Notes under the pieces: model-generated
The model's database searches: none
What the model was told of the DNA's origin: nothing
Seen by the model: the letters and a program-made list of their open reading frames with translations, nothing else
Position numbers and translations under genes: made by a program
DNA from: Novosphingobium sp.
Lineage (GTDB): Bacteria > Pseudomonadota > Alphaproteobacteria > Sphingomonadales > Sphingomonadaceae
Reading direction: 5' to 3'
NCBI RefSeq assembly: GCF_024642085.1
Contig: NZ_JAHEBV010000006.1
Span: 1 to 64,000, forward strand
Length of the DNA: 64,000 bases
In this document: one piece after another, positions 1-9,155 of the stretch
Layout of the letters: each line of letters opens with the position of its first letter
Position numbering within the stretch: the first letter of the stretch is position 1

Positions 1-2
1 AA

Positions 3-767
3 GAAACGGTCGGGGCCGGCATCCGATCGGTCGTGCCCGGTTCGCCCGAAGCGGAACAGCTGAAAGCCGCGCTGATCGGACAGGGCATGTGGTCACAATA
101 TCTCGAAGTTGCCATTGGCCCCGATGCAGAAGTGTTTTCCAAAGCGCCGGTCCTGTCGTCCGTGGGCACTGGCGAACCCATCGGTGTGCGATCGGATTCG
201 ACCTGGAACAATCCCGAACCCGAAGTCGTGCTGATTTGCGACAACCACGGTGAAGTGATCGGCGCAGCACTGGGCAATGACGTCAACCTGCGCGATTTCG
301 AAGGACGGTCGGCGTTGTTGTTGTCCAAGGCCAAGGATAACACGGCAAGCTGCGCCATCGGGCCGTTCATCCGCCTGCTTGATGCAGGTTTCACTCTGGA
401 TGATGTGCGTAAGGCCGACGTCCGCCTCACCATCGAAGGGACCGATGGCTACCACCTTGAAGGGGTCAATCACATGGATCAGATCAGCCGCGATCCGCTC
501 GAACTGGTCCGGCAGGCGATAAGCGAGCATCATTATCCTGACGGGATCGCACTGTTTTGCGGAACGTTGTTTGCGCCCGTGCAGGACCGCGGCACGCCAG
601 GTGCAGGCTTCACCCACAAGTTGGGCGATCGGGTGACTATCGCGTCGCAGCGGCTGGGACGGCTGGTCAATACGGTCACCACATCGCGAGATGCGCCGCC
701 CTGGACCATGGGGCTGGGAGCATTTATCCGCAATCTGGCTGCGCGCGGCCTGGCGGAGAAGGTCTGA
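3..767 (+). CDS. xylX: 2-keto-3-deoxy-D-xylonate dehydratase, FAH family (5' partial)
   Basis: The frame is open from base 3, so the N-terminal part lies outside the window; about 254 residues are present of a family usually near 390. The protein belongs to the fumarylacetoacetate hydrolase fold. Visible family features are the substrate/metal region NNPEPEVVL, the stretch GNDVNLRDFEGRS, and FCGTLFAP near the end. In the Weimberg pathway this enzyme dehydrates 2-keto-3-deoxy-D-xylonate to 2-oxoglutarate semialdehyde. The xylose dehydrogenase gene follows with an ATGA overlap, so the two are translationally coupled. The GTG at 33 is an internal codon, not a start. The assignment rests on family resemblance plus the complete surrounding pathway; an L-arabonate-pathway paralogue is the main alternative. 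Confidence 0.88.
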   Translation, partial: ETVGAGIRSVVPGSPEAEQLKAALIGQGMWSQYLEVAIGPDAEVFSKAPVLSSVGTGEPIGVRSDSTWNNPEPEVVLICDNHGEVIGAALGNDVNLRDFEGRSALLLSKAKDNTASCAIGPFIRLLDAGFTLDDVRKADVRLTIEGTDGYHLEGVNHMDQISRDPLELVRQAISEHHYPDGIALFCGTLFAPVQDRGTPGAGFTHKLGDRVTIASQRLGRLVNTVTTSRDAPPWTMGLGAFIRNLAARGLAEKV

Positions 768-1537
768 TGGCAGAGCCCCTGATCCGCAATGTCTACCCCA
801 GCCTGGCCGGCAAGCGCGTTATCGTAAGCGGCGGCGCGGCGGGAATCGGCGAAGCCATCGTTGAAGGTTTCGCCCGGCAAGGCGCCGCAGTCGCGTTCGT
901 GGATATCGACAAGGCAGCGGGGCAGTCGGTCGCTTTCCGGCTGGTCGATGCGTTCGTGCCGCCGGTCTTCTATGCCTGCGACATCAGCGACTGCGATCGT
1001 TATGTGCAGACAATCGGCCAGATTTCAGACAGTCTTGGCGGCTGTGACGTGCTGGTCAACAACGCCGCCAACGACGATCGCCACAGCGTCGGCAATGTGA
1101 CCGGACAATACTGGGACGAACGCATGGCCGTGAATCTCAAACATCAGTTTTTTGCAGCTCAGGCCGTCATTCCGGCCATGACCGCGGCCGGCGGCGGCAG
1201 CATCGTCAACATGGGTTCGATCAGCTGGCACCTTGGCCTGCAAGATCTGGCCATCTACCAGACGGCCAAGGCGGCGATCGAAGGTCTGACCCGCAGCCTG
1301 GCGCGCGATCTGGGGCGGCACAACATCCGCGTCAACACCATCGTCCCCGGCAACGTCCAGACACCGCGCCAGCAAAAATGGTACACGCCCGAGGGCGAAG
1401 CCGAAATCGTTGCAGCCCAGTGTCTTGATGGCCGCATCCTGCCAGCCGATATTGCGGCGATGGCCATGTTTCTGGCCAGTGATGATGCCAGGTTCTGCAC
1501 CGCCCACGCCTATTGGGTCGATGCGGGGTGGCGTTGA
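767..1537 (+). CDS. xylB: NAD-dependent D-xylose 1-dehydrogenase (SDR family)
   Basis: A 256-residue short-chain dehydrogenase that oxidises D-xylose to D-xylonolactone. The Rossmann glycine motif GGAAGIG is at about residues 24-30, VNNAANDDRH near 107, the catalytic serine region NMGSISWHLG near 150, and the YQTAK (YxxxK) catalytic pair near 164. The segments KWYTPEGEAEIVAAQ and the C-terminal YWVDAGWR closely resemble Caulobacter XylB as I recall it. The start is the ATG overlapping the xylX stop codon; longer upstream readings run inside xylX. The next gene, xylonolactonase, overlaps its stop. Symbol follows the Caulobacter xylXABCD naming, not E. coli xylulokinase xylB. Confidence 0.92.
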   Translation: MAEPLIRNVYPSLAGKRVIVSGGAAGIGEAIVEGFARQGAAVAFVDIDKAAGQSVAFRLVDAFVPPVFYACDISDCDRYVQTIGQISDSLGGCDVLVNNAANDDRHSVGNVTGQYWDERMAVNLKHQFFAAQAVIPAMTAAGGGSIVNMGSISWHLGLQDLAIYQTAKAAIEGLTRSLARDLGRHNIRVNTIVPGNVQTPRQQKWYTPEGEAEIVAAQCLDGRILPADIAAMAMFLASDDARFCTAHAYWVDAGWR

Positions 1538-2409
1538 TAACCGAAGCCAGGTCCGTCTGCGCAGCGCAGGCACTTTTAGGCGAAGGCCCGGTATGGGATG
1601 CGGCGCGCCAGGTCCTGTGGTTTGTCGATATCAAACGCCGGCTGCTGTGGTGCCATGATCCGGCCGATGGCGTGAACACATCGTTCCCGGCGCCCGGTCA
1701 GATCGGATGGGCCCTTCCCGCAGAAGATGGACTGCTGCTGTGCGGTTTGCAGGACGGGCTTTACCGGTTCGATCCTGCAACGGCCCTCTTTTCGTTGCTG
1801 TGCACGGTGCCCGGCGAACCAGCGGGAAACCGGCTTAACGATGCCTGCACCGATCCCTGGGGCAGGGTCTGGTTCGGCTCGATGGACGATGCGGAATCCC
1901 AACAAAGCGGGCGGTTCTATTGCTTCGACCGCGGCAGCGTGACCCCGGCAGGGCCATCAGGCTATGCCATCACGAACGGGCCGGCGGTCGATCCGCTGCA
2001 CGGGCTGATCTATTTTACCGATACCCTGGGCAAACGCATTGTCGTCGCCGATCTTACCGCAGCGGGTGCAGGCGATATCCGCCCCTTTGCGGATTGCGCG
2101 CGCGATTTTCCTCAGGCCTATCCCGATGGCCCGGTCGTCGATGCCGAAGGCTGCCTGTGGACGGGTTTGTACCTGGGCAGTGCTGCAGCTCGCTATGATG
2201 CCCGCGGCACGCTGATCGATCGCGTTGCCATGCCCGCGCGCGATGTCACCAAGATCGCCTTTGGCGGCGTGGATCTTATGACCATGTTCGTCACCACGGC
2301 CACCAAAGACGTGGCGGATGACGAACGCCGCAATTGTCCCCTTGCCGGGCATCTGCTTGCCATGCCGTCATCGGTGCGCGGGACGGTTTCGGTTCCGGTG
2401 CGGTGGTGA
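1534..2409 (+). CDS. xylC: Xylonolactonase, SMP-30/gluconolactonase family
   Basis: A 291-residue six-bladed beta-propeller lactonase that hydrolyses D-xylono-1,4-lactone to xylonate. Metal-ligand motifs of the SMP-30 family are visible: GEGPVWD near the N-terminus, NRLNDACTDPWGRVWFGSMDD in the middle, and YPDGPVVDAEGCLWTGLY. The start is uncertain: a TTG at 1534 overlaps the xylB stop and gives a natural N-terminus, while a GTG at 1528 is also in frame; neither has a strong ribosome binding site, which fits translational coupling within xylXBC. It ends 52 bases from the convergent xylD. A rare start codon would keep lactonase low relative to the dehydrogenase. Confidence 0.87.
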   Translation: MITEARSVCAAQALLGEGPVWDAARQVLWFVDIKRRLLWCHDPADGVNTSFPAPGQIGWALPAEDGLLLCGLQDGLYRFDPATALFSLLCTVPGEPAGNRLNDACTDPWGRVWFGSMDDAESQQSGRFYCFDRGSVTPAGPSGYAITNGPAVDPLHGLIYFTDTLGKRIVVADLTAAGAGDIRPFADCARDFPQAYPDGPVVDAEGCLWTGLYLGSAAARYDARGTLIDRVAMPARDVTKIAFGGVDLMTMFVTTATKDVADDERRNCPLAGHLLAMPSSVRGTVSVPVRW

Positions 2410-2461
2410 AGCGGGCCAGAGCGGGGCGGCGCGTGCAGCATGCGCCATATCGGACTGCCAA

Positions 2462-4240
2462 TCAGTGGTTGTGCCGCGGCAACTTGCGTGCGGTGCCCCG
2501 ATACTTGACCGCAAACTCCATCACCGCTCCCGCGCCAAGCTGCCCGGTTTTTTCGCGGTAGAGTTCTTCCCACGGCGTTTGGCCGGGGGGAACGACAGGC
2601 GCCGGACCGCTGGCCAGACGGCGCGCGATTTCATCCGGTTCGACCAGTGCATCGCAGGTCCGCGCGTTAAGATCGACCCGGATCACATCACCGTCGCGCA
2701 GCCATGCGAGGCCGCCCCCGACTGCCGCTTCAGGACTGGCGTTCAGAATGGATGGACTGTCGCTGGTTCCCGACTGGCGGCCATCACCAAGCGTCGGCAG
2801 CCACTGCACCCCTGCGCGGATCAATGCGTCGGGCGGCTGCATGTTGACCACTTCGGCGCTTCCGGGCCAGCCGATCACCCCTGCCCCGCGGATGACCAGG
2901 ATCGATCCCGCATCGATCGCCAGGCCGGGATCGTTGATGCGGTGGTGGTAATCGTCCGATCCGTCAAAAACCGCTGCCCGCGCTTCAAACACATTCTCGG
3001 ACCCGGGATTCATCAGGTAACGCGCCCTGAATTCGTCCGAAATGACCGAGGTCTTGAGGATGGCAAAATCGAACAGGTTTCCGCGCAGCACCAGAAACCC
3101 GGCCTTGTCCTTCAGCGGGTCGGCATAGGGGCGGATCATTTCGCGATCCGGGCTCTCTCGGCCGGCAAGGTTATGGGCGATGGTTTGCCCGGTGCAGGTC
3201 AGCGCGCTGCCATCCAGTTTACCAGCCTGGAGCAATTCCCACAGCGCGGCGGGCACCCCGCCGGCACGGTGAAAGCGTTCGCCCAGGTATTGGCCGGCAG
3301 GCTGCATATTCACCAGCAGAGGCAAGTCATAGCCATGATCCTGCCAATCATCAGCGTCCAGCGCCACGCCGGCATGGGCGGCCATCGCCGCTACGTGCGG
3401 CTGTGCATTGGATGATCCACCGATGACGCTGACTGCGGCAATCGCATTGCGGAATGCGGCGGGCGTAAGAATGTCCGACGGCTTGAGATCCTCGTGGACC
3501 ATGGCCACGATGCGCTGGCCGGTGCGATAGGCCATCTGGCCGCGTTCACGGTAAGGGGCGGGAATGGCCGCGCATCCGGTCAGGCTCATCCCCAGTGCTT
3601 CGGCAACGGCGTTCATGGTGCTGGCCGTGCCCATGGAATTGCAATGCCCGGCGCTGGGCGCGCTGCCGGTAGCGCGGCGAAGAAACTCCGTCTCGTCGAT
3701 TTCGCCAGCCGCCAACTTGCGGCGGCTGCGCCAGATCACCGTGCCCGAACCGACCAGTTCGCCGTCATGCCAGCCGTCCAGCATCGGACCGCCGCTTAGT
3801 ACAATGGCCGGGATGTCGACCGTGCTGGCCGCCATGATCTGGCTGGGGGTCGTCTTGTCGCAGCCGGTGGTCAGCACCACCCCGTCGATCGGATAGCCGT
3901 TCAGCAATTCGACCAGCCCCAGGTACAGCAAATTGCGGTCAAGGGCGGCAGTGGGACGGCGGCAGTTTTCGAAAATCGGATGAACCGGAAACTCGATCGG
4001 AATGCCGCCGGCATCGCGGATGCCGTCGCGAACCCGCGTGGCCAGATCGATGTGGATGCGGTTGCACGGGCTAAGGTCACTACCCGATTGTGCGATGCCG
4101 ATAATCGGCTTGCCGCTTTGCAGTTCCTCTGGCGTCACGCCGTAATTCATGAACCGCTCAAGATAGAGCGCGGTCATGTCCGGGCGATCGTGATTGGCAA
4201 ACCAGTCGCGGCTGCGCAGCGGCGTTTTGCCCGCGCTCAT
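2462..4240 (-). CDS. xylD: D-xylonate dehydratase (IlvD/Edd family)
   Basis: A 592-residue Fe-S dehydratase that converts D-xylonate to 2-keto-3-deoxy-D-xylonate. Iron-sulfur ligand cysteines sit in SPCNRIH, TTGCDKTTPS (with the conserved Lys) and GHCNSMGTASTMN; the active-site serine region GTSDSPSIL is near the C-terminus. The N-terminus RSRDWFANHDRPDM is typical of pentonate dehydratases rather than DHAD or Edd. The ATG overlaps the stop of the upstream LacI regulator by four bases (ATGA), so regulator and dehydratase are co-translated. It converges on xylC with a 52-base gap in which I see no clear terminator. Confidence 0.92.
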   Translation of the reverse strand: MSAGKTPLRSRDWFANHDRPDMTALYLERFMNYGVTPEELQSGKPIIGIAQSGSDLSPCNRIHIDLATRVRDGIRDAGGIPIEFPVHPIFENCRRPTAALDRNLLYLGLVELLNGYPIDGVVLTTGCDKTTPSQIMAASTVDIPAIVLSGGPMLDGWHDGELVGSGTVIWRSRRKLAAGEIDETEFLRRATGSAPSAGHCNSMGTASTMNAVAEALGMSLTGCAAIPAPYRERGQMAYRTGQRIVAMVHEDLKPSDILTPAAFRNAIAAVSVIGGSSNAQPHVAAMAAHAGVALDADDWQDHGYDLPLLVNMQPAGQYLGERFHRAGGVPAALWELLQAGKLDGSALTCTGQTIAHNLAGRESPDREMIRPYADPLKDKAGFLVLRGNLFDFAILKTSVISDEFRARYLMNPGSENVFEARAAVFDGSDDYHHRINDPGLAIDAGSILVIRGAGVIGWPGSAEVVNMQPPDALIRAGVQWLPTLGDGRQSGTSDSPSILNASPEAAVGGGLAWLRDGDVIRVDLNARTCDALVEPDEIARRLASGPAPVVPPGQTPWEELYREKTGQLGAGAVMEFAVKYRGTARKLPRHNH

Positions 4241-5349
4241 GTTTGCAAACCGGATTTCGCGGTTGGTGCCGACAGCGCCGGCGCGGCATCGGATTCACGT
4301 CGGATAAGATCATAGGGCATCACTGCCCGTTCGATCTTGGGAAGTTCGGCGGATCGCTTGGAACGCAGGGCGCGCACGATCGCAGCCACCGCCCAGGCAG
4401 TCATTGCCCGGATCGGCTGGCGGATCGTGGTCAGCTCAGGCCAGATCGAGCGCGCCAGATCGGTATCGTCAAAACCGCATACCGATATGTCGTTTGGCAC
4501 GTCGAGATGCTGACGGTGCGCCACCGCCACCGTTGCTGCGGCCATATCATCGTTCGATGCAAATATGGCGGTGGGCCGCGGATCGAGCGCCAGGAGGCGT
4601 TCTGCTGCGGCCATGCCGGATCGGTAATTGAATCGTCCCTGGACCAGCAGTTCGTCAGGCACATCAAGCCCGGCATCCTGCATTGCCTGGCAGAAACCGC
4701 CCAGTCGCCGGCCGCTGGCAACCTGTTCGGGATTGCCAATGATGAACCCGATGCGCTTGTGACCCAAGCCGATGATGTGCCGCGTCATATCGTAGGCGGC
4801 CTGGAAATCGTCAATGGTCACCGAACCATGGGTGCCGTCGGCCTTGCCCGGCCCGACTGCAATCGCGACGGTATCAAGTTCGGCGACCAGGTCGAGCACC
4901 GACTGGTCATCGCACAGCGGCGGCGGCAGAATGAAACCGCTGATCCCGCTTTCGAACATCTTGCGCATCATCGGCTTGGCTTCGTCCGTGCTGTCGCAGC
5001 TTTGCACTTCCAGATGCACGTCGCGCCGTCCCGCTTCTTCCAGGGCGCCCATCAGAAACTCTGCCAGATAGGACGCCGAAGGATTGTCGAACAACAGCCC
5101 GATACGGACCTGCGCCCCGCCCGCCAGGCTGCGCGCTGCCCGGTTGGGGGTATAGTTAAGCTTGTTGATCGCTTCGAGAACCAGTTCGCGGGTTTCTTCG
5201 CGCACGCTGTCTTCGCCGTTGATCACCCGGCTGACCGTCATCGGTGAACACGCAGCAGCACGGGCGACATCGGCGATGGTCGGCGCTTCGCTGCCCCTGC
5301 GCGGCGTGCGCACCGCACCTTTTAGAGCCTTGGTCCTGTCACTAGCCAT
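4237..5349 (-). CDS. xylR: LacI-family transcriptional regulator of the xylose/xylan locus
   Basis: A 370-residue LacI/GalR regulator. An N-terminal tail of about 22 residues precedes the HTH (TIADVARAAACSPMTVSRV) and the hinge NYTPNRAARSLAGG; a periplasmic-binding-protein-like sensor domain follows, with FASNDDMAAATV and VCGFDDTDLARS. The gene is coupled to xylD by a four-base overlap. The likely targets are the 14-bp palindromes at 5471, 12508 and 20182, whose TAGCGCTA core is typical of LacI-family operators. It probably represses in the absence of xylose or a pathway intermediate. The symbol is by analogy with Caulobacter XylR; the ligand is inferred from neighbours only. Confidence 0.85.
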   Translation of the reverse strand: MASDRTKALKGAVRTPRRGSEAPTIADVARAAACSPMTVSRVINGEDSVREETRELVLEAINKLNYTPNRAARSLAGGAQVRIGLLFDNPSASYLAEFLMGALEEAGRRDVHLEVQSCDSTDEAKPMMRKMFESGISGFILPPPLCDDQSVLDLVAELDTVAIAVGPGKADGTHGSVTIDDFQAAYDMTRHIIGLGHKRIGFIIGNPEQVASGRRLGGFCQAMQDAGLDVPDELLVQGRFNYRSGMAAAERLLALDPRPTAIFASNDDMAAATVAVAHRQHLDVPNDISVCGFDDTDLARSIWPELTTIRQPIRAMTAWAVAAIVRALRSKRSAELPKIERAVMPYDLIRRESDAAPALSAPTAKSGLQT

Positions 5350-5470
5350 GCCCTTGGCCTTTAGTCGCTGCTGCGCTCATGACAAGTGGGCCGCGCGCCG
5401 GATGACGGCAGACAGCAGGCCCGTTTCAAGCCGTTTTCCGGGCGTGTTGACAAGCTCGCTGGCCATCATA

Positions 5471-5484
5471 TGGTAGCGCTAACA
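5471..5484. promoter_or_regulatory. Putative LacI/XylR operator before GH3
   Basis: TGGTAGCGCTAACA, a near-perfect palindrome 44 bases before the GH3 start and about 120 bases before the divergent regulator gene. It is the exact reverse complement of the site at 12508-12521. It lies in a 179-base divergent gap that must hold promoters for both GH3-GH10 and the regulator-xylD pair. Confidence 0.72.
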
Positions 5485-5528
5485 CAAAGCGTTGCGCAGT
5501 CAAGCGGCACCGCCGCGGGAGAGTTTCG

Positions 5529-7940
5529 ATGGTGCTTAAATCCTGGCTTTGCATGGCGTTGACAAGCGTTGCCGTGACCGCCCTGCCCGCTGCACCGGCA
5601 ATGGCCAAGCAAGCCGCACATGCGCCGTTGCCAGACCGGCCGATGCCCGATGCGGCATACTGGAATGCGCAGTTGCCGGTGGCGCAGCGCGTGGCCGATC
5701 TTCTGGCGCGCATGACGCTGGAAGAAAAAGTCGCCCAGGTTACCAGCGTGTGGCAGGGCAAGACCAAACTCCAGCGCGCCGATTTCACTTTTGATCCGGT
5801 CAAGGCCCGGGCGGTCTATCCGCATGGGATCGGTTTCTTTACGCGGCCCAGCGACAAGACCGGCCCGGGAAGCCCGCGCGACAATGCTCCGCGCAGCATT
5901 GCCGACAGTGTCGCCTATGCCAACGCGGTGCAGAAATGGGCGCGGGAGGGAACACGGCTGGGCATACCTGTCATGCTGCACGAGGAATCGCTGCACGGTC
6001 TGGCTGCGCTTGATGCAACAAGCTATCCCATGCCCATTGGCCTGGCTTCGACCTGGAACCCCGACCTGGTCCGCGAAGTGAACCGCCAGATCGCCGGCGA
6101 AGCGCGTGCCCGCGGCGTGCAACAGGTCTTGTCCCCGGTCGTCGATGTGGCACGCGACCCGCGCTGGGGCCGGATCGAAGAGACGTTTGGCGAAGATCCG
6201 TTTCTCGTCGGTGAAATGGGCGTTGCAGCGGTTGAAGGGCTGCAGGGGGTGGGCAAGAATCCCAAACTCAGCCCCGGTCACGTGATGGCCACGCTGAAGC
6301 ACATGACCGGGCACGGCCAGCCCGAAAGCGGAACCAACACGGCCCCCGCACCGCTTGGCGAGCGGACCCTGCGCGATTTCTTTTTTCCGCCGTTCAAGCA
6401 GGTGATCGATCGCACGGCCGTGGCCTCGGTCATGGCCAGCTATAACGAGATTGATGGCATTCCGAGCCACTCGAACAAATGGCTGCTCGGCACCGTCCTG
6501 CGCAACGAATGGAATTACCAGGGCGCGGTCGTCAGCGATTATTTCGCCATCGAAGAAATGGTCAACCGGCATCACGTGGCGGCTGATGTCCCCGAAGCGG
6601 CCCGGTACGCACTGGACGCCGGGGTCGACGTGGATTTTCCCGATGGGGTTTCCTATTCGACCCTGCTTGCCCAGGCCAAGGCCGGGACCGTACAGGCCGC
6701 CCAGATTGACCGCGCGGTTACACATGCCCTGACGATGAAGTTCAACGCCGGGCTGTTCGAACAGCCGTTCGTTACCGACCTCAAGCCAGCCCTGTCATCC
6801 AACACCGCCGCGGCAGTTGCACTGGCACGAAAGGCTGCAGAGCAATCGCTGGTCCTGCTGCAGAACGATGGCACCTTGCCCCTGGCCATGCCAGCGCCCG
6901 GTGCGGCGAAACGGACAATCGCGGTCATCGGGTCCAGCGCGCAGAAAGCCCGGCTGGGCAGCTATTACGGGATACCCCGCGCAACCGTAAGCCCGCTGGC
7001 CGGGATACAGGCGCTGGTGGGAAGCCGCGCCAATGTGATCTACGCCCCCGGGGTAGAGATAACGAAAAACGACGATTGGTGGGCCGACAAGGTTGAACTG
7101 GGCGATCCCCAAACCAACCGCCGGATGATCGCCCAAGCCGTCGAAACGGCCCGCGGCGCTGACACCATCGTGCTGTTTCTGGGCGATACCGAACAAACCA
7201 GCCGGGAAGGCTGGGGTGATGACCATCTTGGTGACCGCAGCGATCTTGATCTGGTTGGCCAGCAGAACGAACTGCTTGCCGCGGTCAAGGCCCTGGGCAA
7301 GCCGGTCGTCGTCGTGCTCGTCAACGGACGTCCGCCCAGTTACCCGGCGGTAGCCGCCAGTGCCAATGCCGTCCTGGAAACGTGGTACGCCGGCGAACAG
7401 CAGGGGGCGGCGATCGCCGATGCGCTGTTCGGGCGGGTCAACCCATCTGGCAAGCTGCCCGTGACGGTCGCGCGCAGTGTGGGCCAGTTGCCGGTTTTCT
7501 ATGACTACAAGCCCAGCGCGCGGCGCGGGTACCTGTTCGGCACGACCGAGCCGCTTTATCCATTCGGTTACGGTCTTAGCTATACAACGTTCGACATCGG
7601 CGCGCCGACCCTGTCAGCAGTCACGATCCGGCCGGGCGAAGCCGTAACCGTGCGCGCAGCGGTGACCAACACCGGCTCGCGCGCGGGGGACGAGGTTGTG
7701 CAGGTTTACCTGCGCGACGATGTAAGTTCGGTGACACGCCCGCTCAAGCAACTGGTCGGTTTTACCAGGGTCCGGCTCCAGCCGGGTGAACGGCGCGATG
7801 TAGCGGTTGCCATCCGGCCCGAGGCGTTCGGCCTGTGGAACCGCGAGATGAAGTTCGTGACCGAACCGGGCAGCTTTACTCTGATGGTCGGCGCAAATGC
7901 ACGAGACATCAAGGAGGTAAAGCTGACGGTCGCGCCATGA
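5529..7940 (+). CDS. GH3 family beta-xylosidase/beta-glucosidase, secreted
   Basis: An 803-residue glycoside hydrolase family 3 enzyme. A Sec signal peptide covers about residues 1-26 and ends in APAMA. The N-terminal GH3 barrel carries LEEKVAQ, HEESLHG and the nucleophile Asp in VVSDY (about D337); the C-terminal alpha/beta domain has KPVVVVLVNGRP and PFGYGLSYTTF; a fibronectin-III-like domain ends the protein. In this locus it most likely releases xylose from xylo-oligosaccharides in the periplasm, although beta-glucosidase activity is possible. The ATG has a GGGAG site upstream. It overlaps the GH10 gene by four bases and has a putative operator 44 bases upstream. Confidence 0.9.
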   Translation: MVLKSWLCMALTSVAVTALPAAPAMAKQAAHAPLPDRPMPDAAYWNAQLPVAQRVADLLARMTLEEKVAQVTSVWQGKTKLQRADFTFDPVKARAVYPHGIGFFTRPSDKTGPGSPRDNAPRSIADSVAYANAVQKWAREGTRLGIPVMLHEESLHGLAALDATSYPMPIGLASTWNPDLVREVNRQIAGEARARGVQQVLSPVVDVARDPRWGRIEETFGEDPFLVGEMGVAAVEGLQGVGKNPKLSPGHVMATLKHMTGHGQPESGTNTAPAPLGERTLRDFFFPPFKQVIDRTAVASVMASYNEIDGIPSHSNKWLLGTVLRNEWNYQGAVVSDYFAIEEMVNRHHVAADVPEAARYALDAGVDVDFPDGVSYSTLLAQAKAGTVQAAQIDRAVTHALTMKFNAGLFEQPFVTDLKPALSSNTAAAVALARKAAEQSLVLLQNDGTLPLAMPAPGAAKRTIAVIGSSAQKARLGSYYGIPRATVSPLAGIQALVGSRANVIYAPGVEITKNDDWWADKVELGDPQTNRRMIAQAVETARGADTIVLFLGDTEQTSREGWGDDHLGDRSDLDLVGQQNELLAAVKALGKPVVVVLVNGRPPSYPAVAASANAVLETWYAGEQQGAAIADALFGRVNPSGKLPVTVARSVGQLPVFYDYKPSARRGYLFGTTEPLYPFGYGLSYTTFDIGAPTLSAVTIRPGEAVTVRAAVTNTGSRAGDEVVQVYLRDDVSSVTRPLKQLVGFTRVRLQPGERRDVAVAIRPEAFGLWNREMKFVTEPGSFTLMVGANARDIKEVKLTVAP

Positions 7941-9067
7941 TCGCCGATCGCCGTACCGTACTGGGCGGCCTGGCCAGCCTGCCCCTGGCCGCTTGCGTAA
8001 CCGCGGCGGACGTAACCGGCGAAGGTTCACTGGCAAGCCTTGCCGCACGCAGCGGACGGCAGTTCGGCAGCGCGATTGCCGCCCGTGGCGGCGGGTCCAT
8101 CCGCAACCCTGCCTATGCCGCGCTTGTCCGGTCGCAATGCAATCTGGTCGTGCCGGAAAACGAAATGAAGTGGCAGGCGTTGCGGCCTGATGCGGACACG
8201 TACGATTTCACCGGGATGGATGCCATCGTGCGCTGGGCTGCGCAGCACGGTCTAGCCGTGCGCGGCCACACGCTTTTATGGCATCGGCCCGAATGGTTTC
8301 CGCAATGGCTCAACGCCCATGATTTCGGCGCCAATCCGCGCCTGGAAGCGGAACGGCTGCTCACCGGCCATATCCGCGCGGTGGTTGAACGCTACGGACC
8401 GCGCATCACAAGCTGGGATGTGGTGAACGAGGCGATCGATCACCAGGCCCGCGGCCCGGTGCAGACCAGCCTCAGCCGCGCGATGGGGGGCGCCGAGGCG
8501 GTCCTTGATCTGGCCTTTCATACCGCGCGGGATCTGGCCCCGGCAAGCGAGCTGGTCTATAACGACTATATGAGCTGGGAGCCGCAGCACGCGGCCCATT
8601 GCAGCGATGTACTGCGACTGCTGGAAGGTTTTCGCAAACGCGGCACCCCGGTCGACACGCTGGGTATCCAGTCCCACATCGAAGTTCTTGAAGTGGACCG
8701 GGCAACCGGCGTCGGACCGTATCGCGAGCGCGCATGGCGGGATTTTCTGAACGAGGTGACTGGCATGGGTTACCGGCTTCTGATCACCGAATTCGATGTG
8801 AAGGACAATGCTTTGCCCGCCGAAGCGGCTGCACGCGATGCCAAGGTGGCGGAATACGCGCGGCGCTACTTCGACGTGATGCTGGACCAGAAAGCGTTGG
8901 GCGATGTCCTGGCCTGGGGGCTTGCCGACCGGTTCAGCTGGCTGCAGGACTTTGCGCCGCGGTCAGACGGCCTTGCGCAGCGCTGCTGCCCCTATGATGA
9001 CCGGTACCGTGCAAAGCCCCTGCGAAACGTTATCGCTGCTGCTCTGACCACCGCGCAGGCGCGCTAA
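7937..9067 (+). CDS. GH10 endo-1,4-beta-xylanase, lipoprotein
   Basis: A 376-residue GH10 xylanase. A lipoprotein signal with lipobox LAAC lies at about residues 16-19, so it is probably membrane-anchored. Conserved GH10 elements are ENEMKWQAL, RGHTLLWH, the acid/base Glu in DVVNEA (about E165), IQSH, and the nucleophile Glu in LITEFDV (about E285). The ATG overlaps the GH3 stop (ATGA); the longer reading from 7835 runs inside GH3 and would bury the signal peptide, so it is rejected. It provides the endo-acting step that makes oligosaccharides for GH3 and the TonB receptor. Confidence 0.93.
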   Translation: MIADRRTVLGGLASLPLAACVTAADVTGEGSLASLAARSGRQFGSAIAARGGGSIRNPAYAALVRSQCNLVVPENEMKWQALRPDADTYDFTGMDAIVRWAAQHGLAVRGHTLLWHRPEWFPQWLNAHDFGANPRLEAERLLTGHIRAVVERYGPRITSWDVVNEAIDHQARGPVQTSLSRAMGGAEAVLDLAFHTARDLAPASELVYNDYMSWEPQHAAHCSDVLRLLEGFRKRGTPVDTLGIQSHIEVLEVDRATGVGPYRERAWRDFLNEVTGMGYRLLITEFDVKDNALPAEAAARDAKVAEYARRYFDVMLDQKALGDVLAWGLADRFSWLQDFAPRSDGLAQRCCPYDDRYRAKPLRNVIAAALTTAQAR

Positions 9068-9094
9068 CTACCCGACCGAACGACGAAAGTTGGC

Positions 9095-9130
9095 AAAAAA
9101 TGCCCGCCGCACCGATGCGGTGCGGCGGGC
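9095..9130 (-). terminator. Rho-independent terminator of the TonB receptor gene
   Basis: A perfect 12-bp stem, GCCCGCCGCACC at 9102-9113 pairing with 9119-9130 around a 5-base loop, is followed on the minus strand by six T (A run at 9095-9100). The T tract is only on the minus side, so it terminates the receptor transcript, 26 bases past its stop codon. It may also slow plus-strand readthrough from the xylanase gene. Confidence 0.85.
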
Positions 9131-9155
9131 AGTCTACGCCTGGGAGGGCGCGAAG

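Noticed and set aside
2318..3415. 365-residue plus-strand frame opposite xylD
   Set aside because: It lies antisense to the well-supported xylonate dehydratase, has no recognisable domain and reflects GC-rich third-position bias.
5466..6725. 419-residue minus-strand frame opposite GH3
   Set aside because: A shadow of the GH3 gene; low-complexity Arg/Gly/His composition and no motif.
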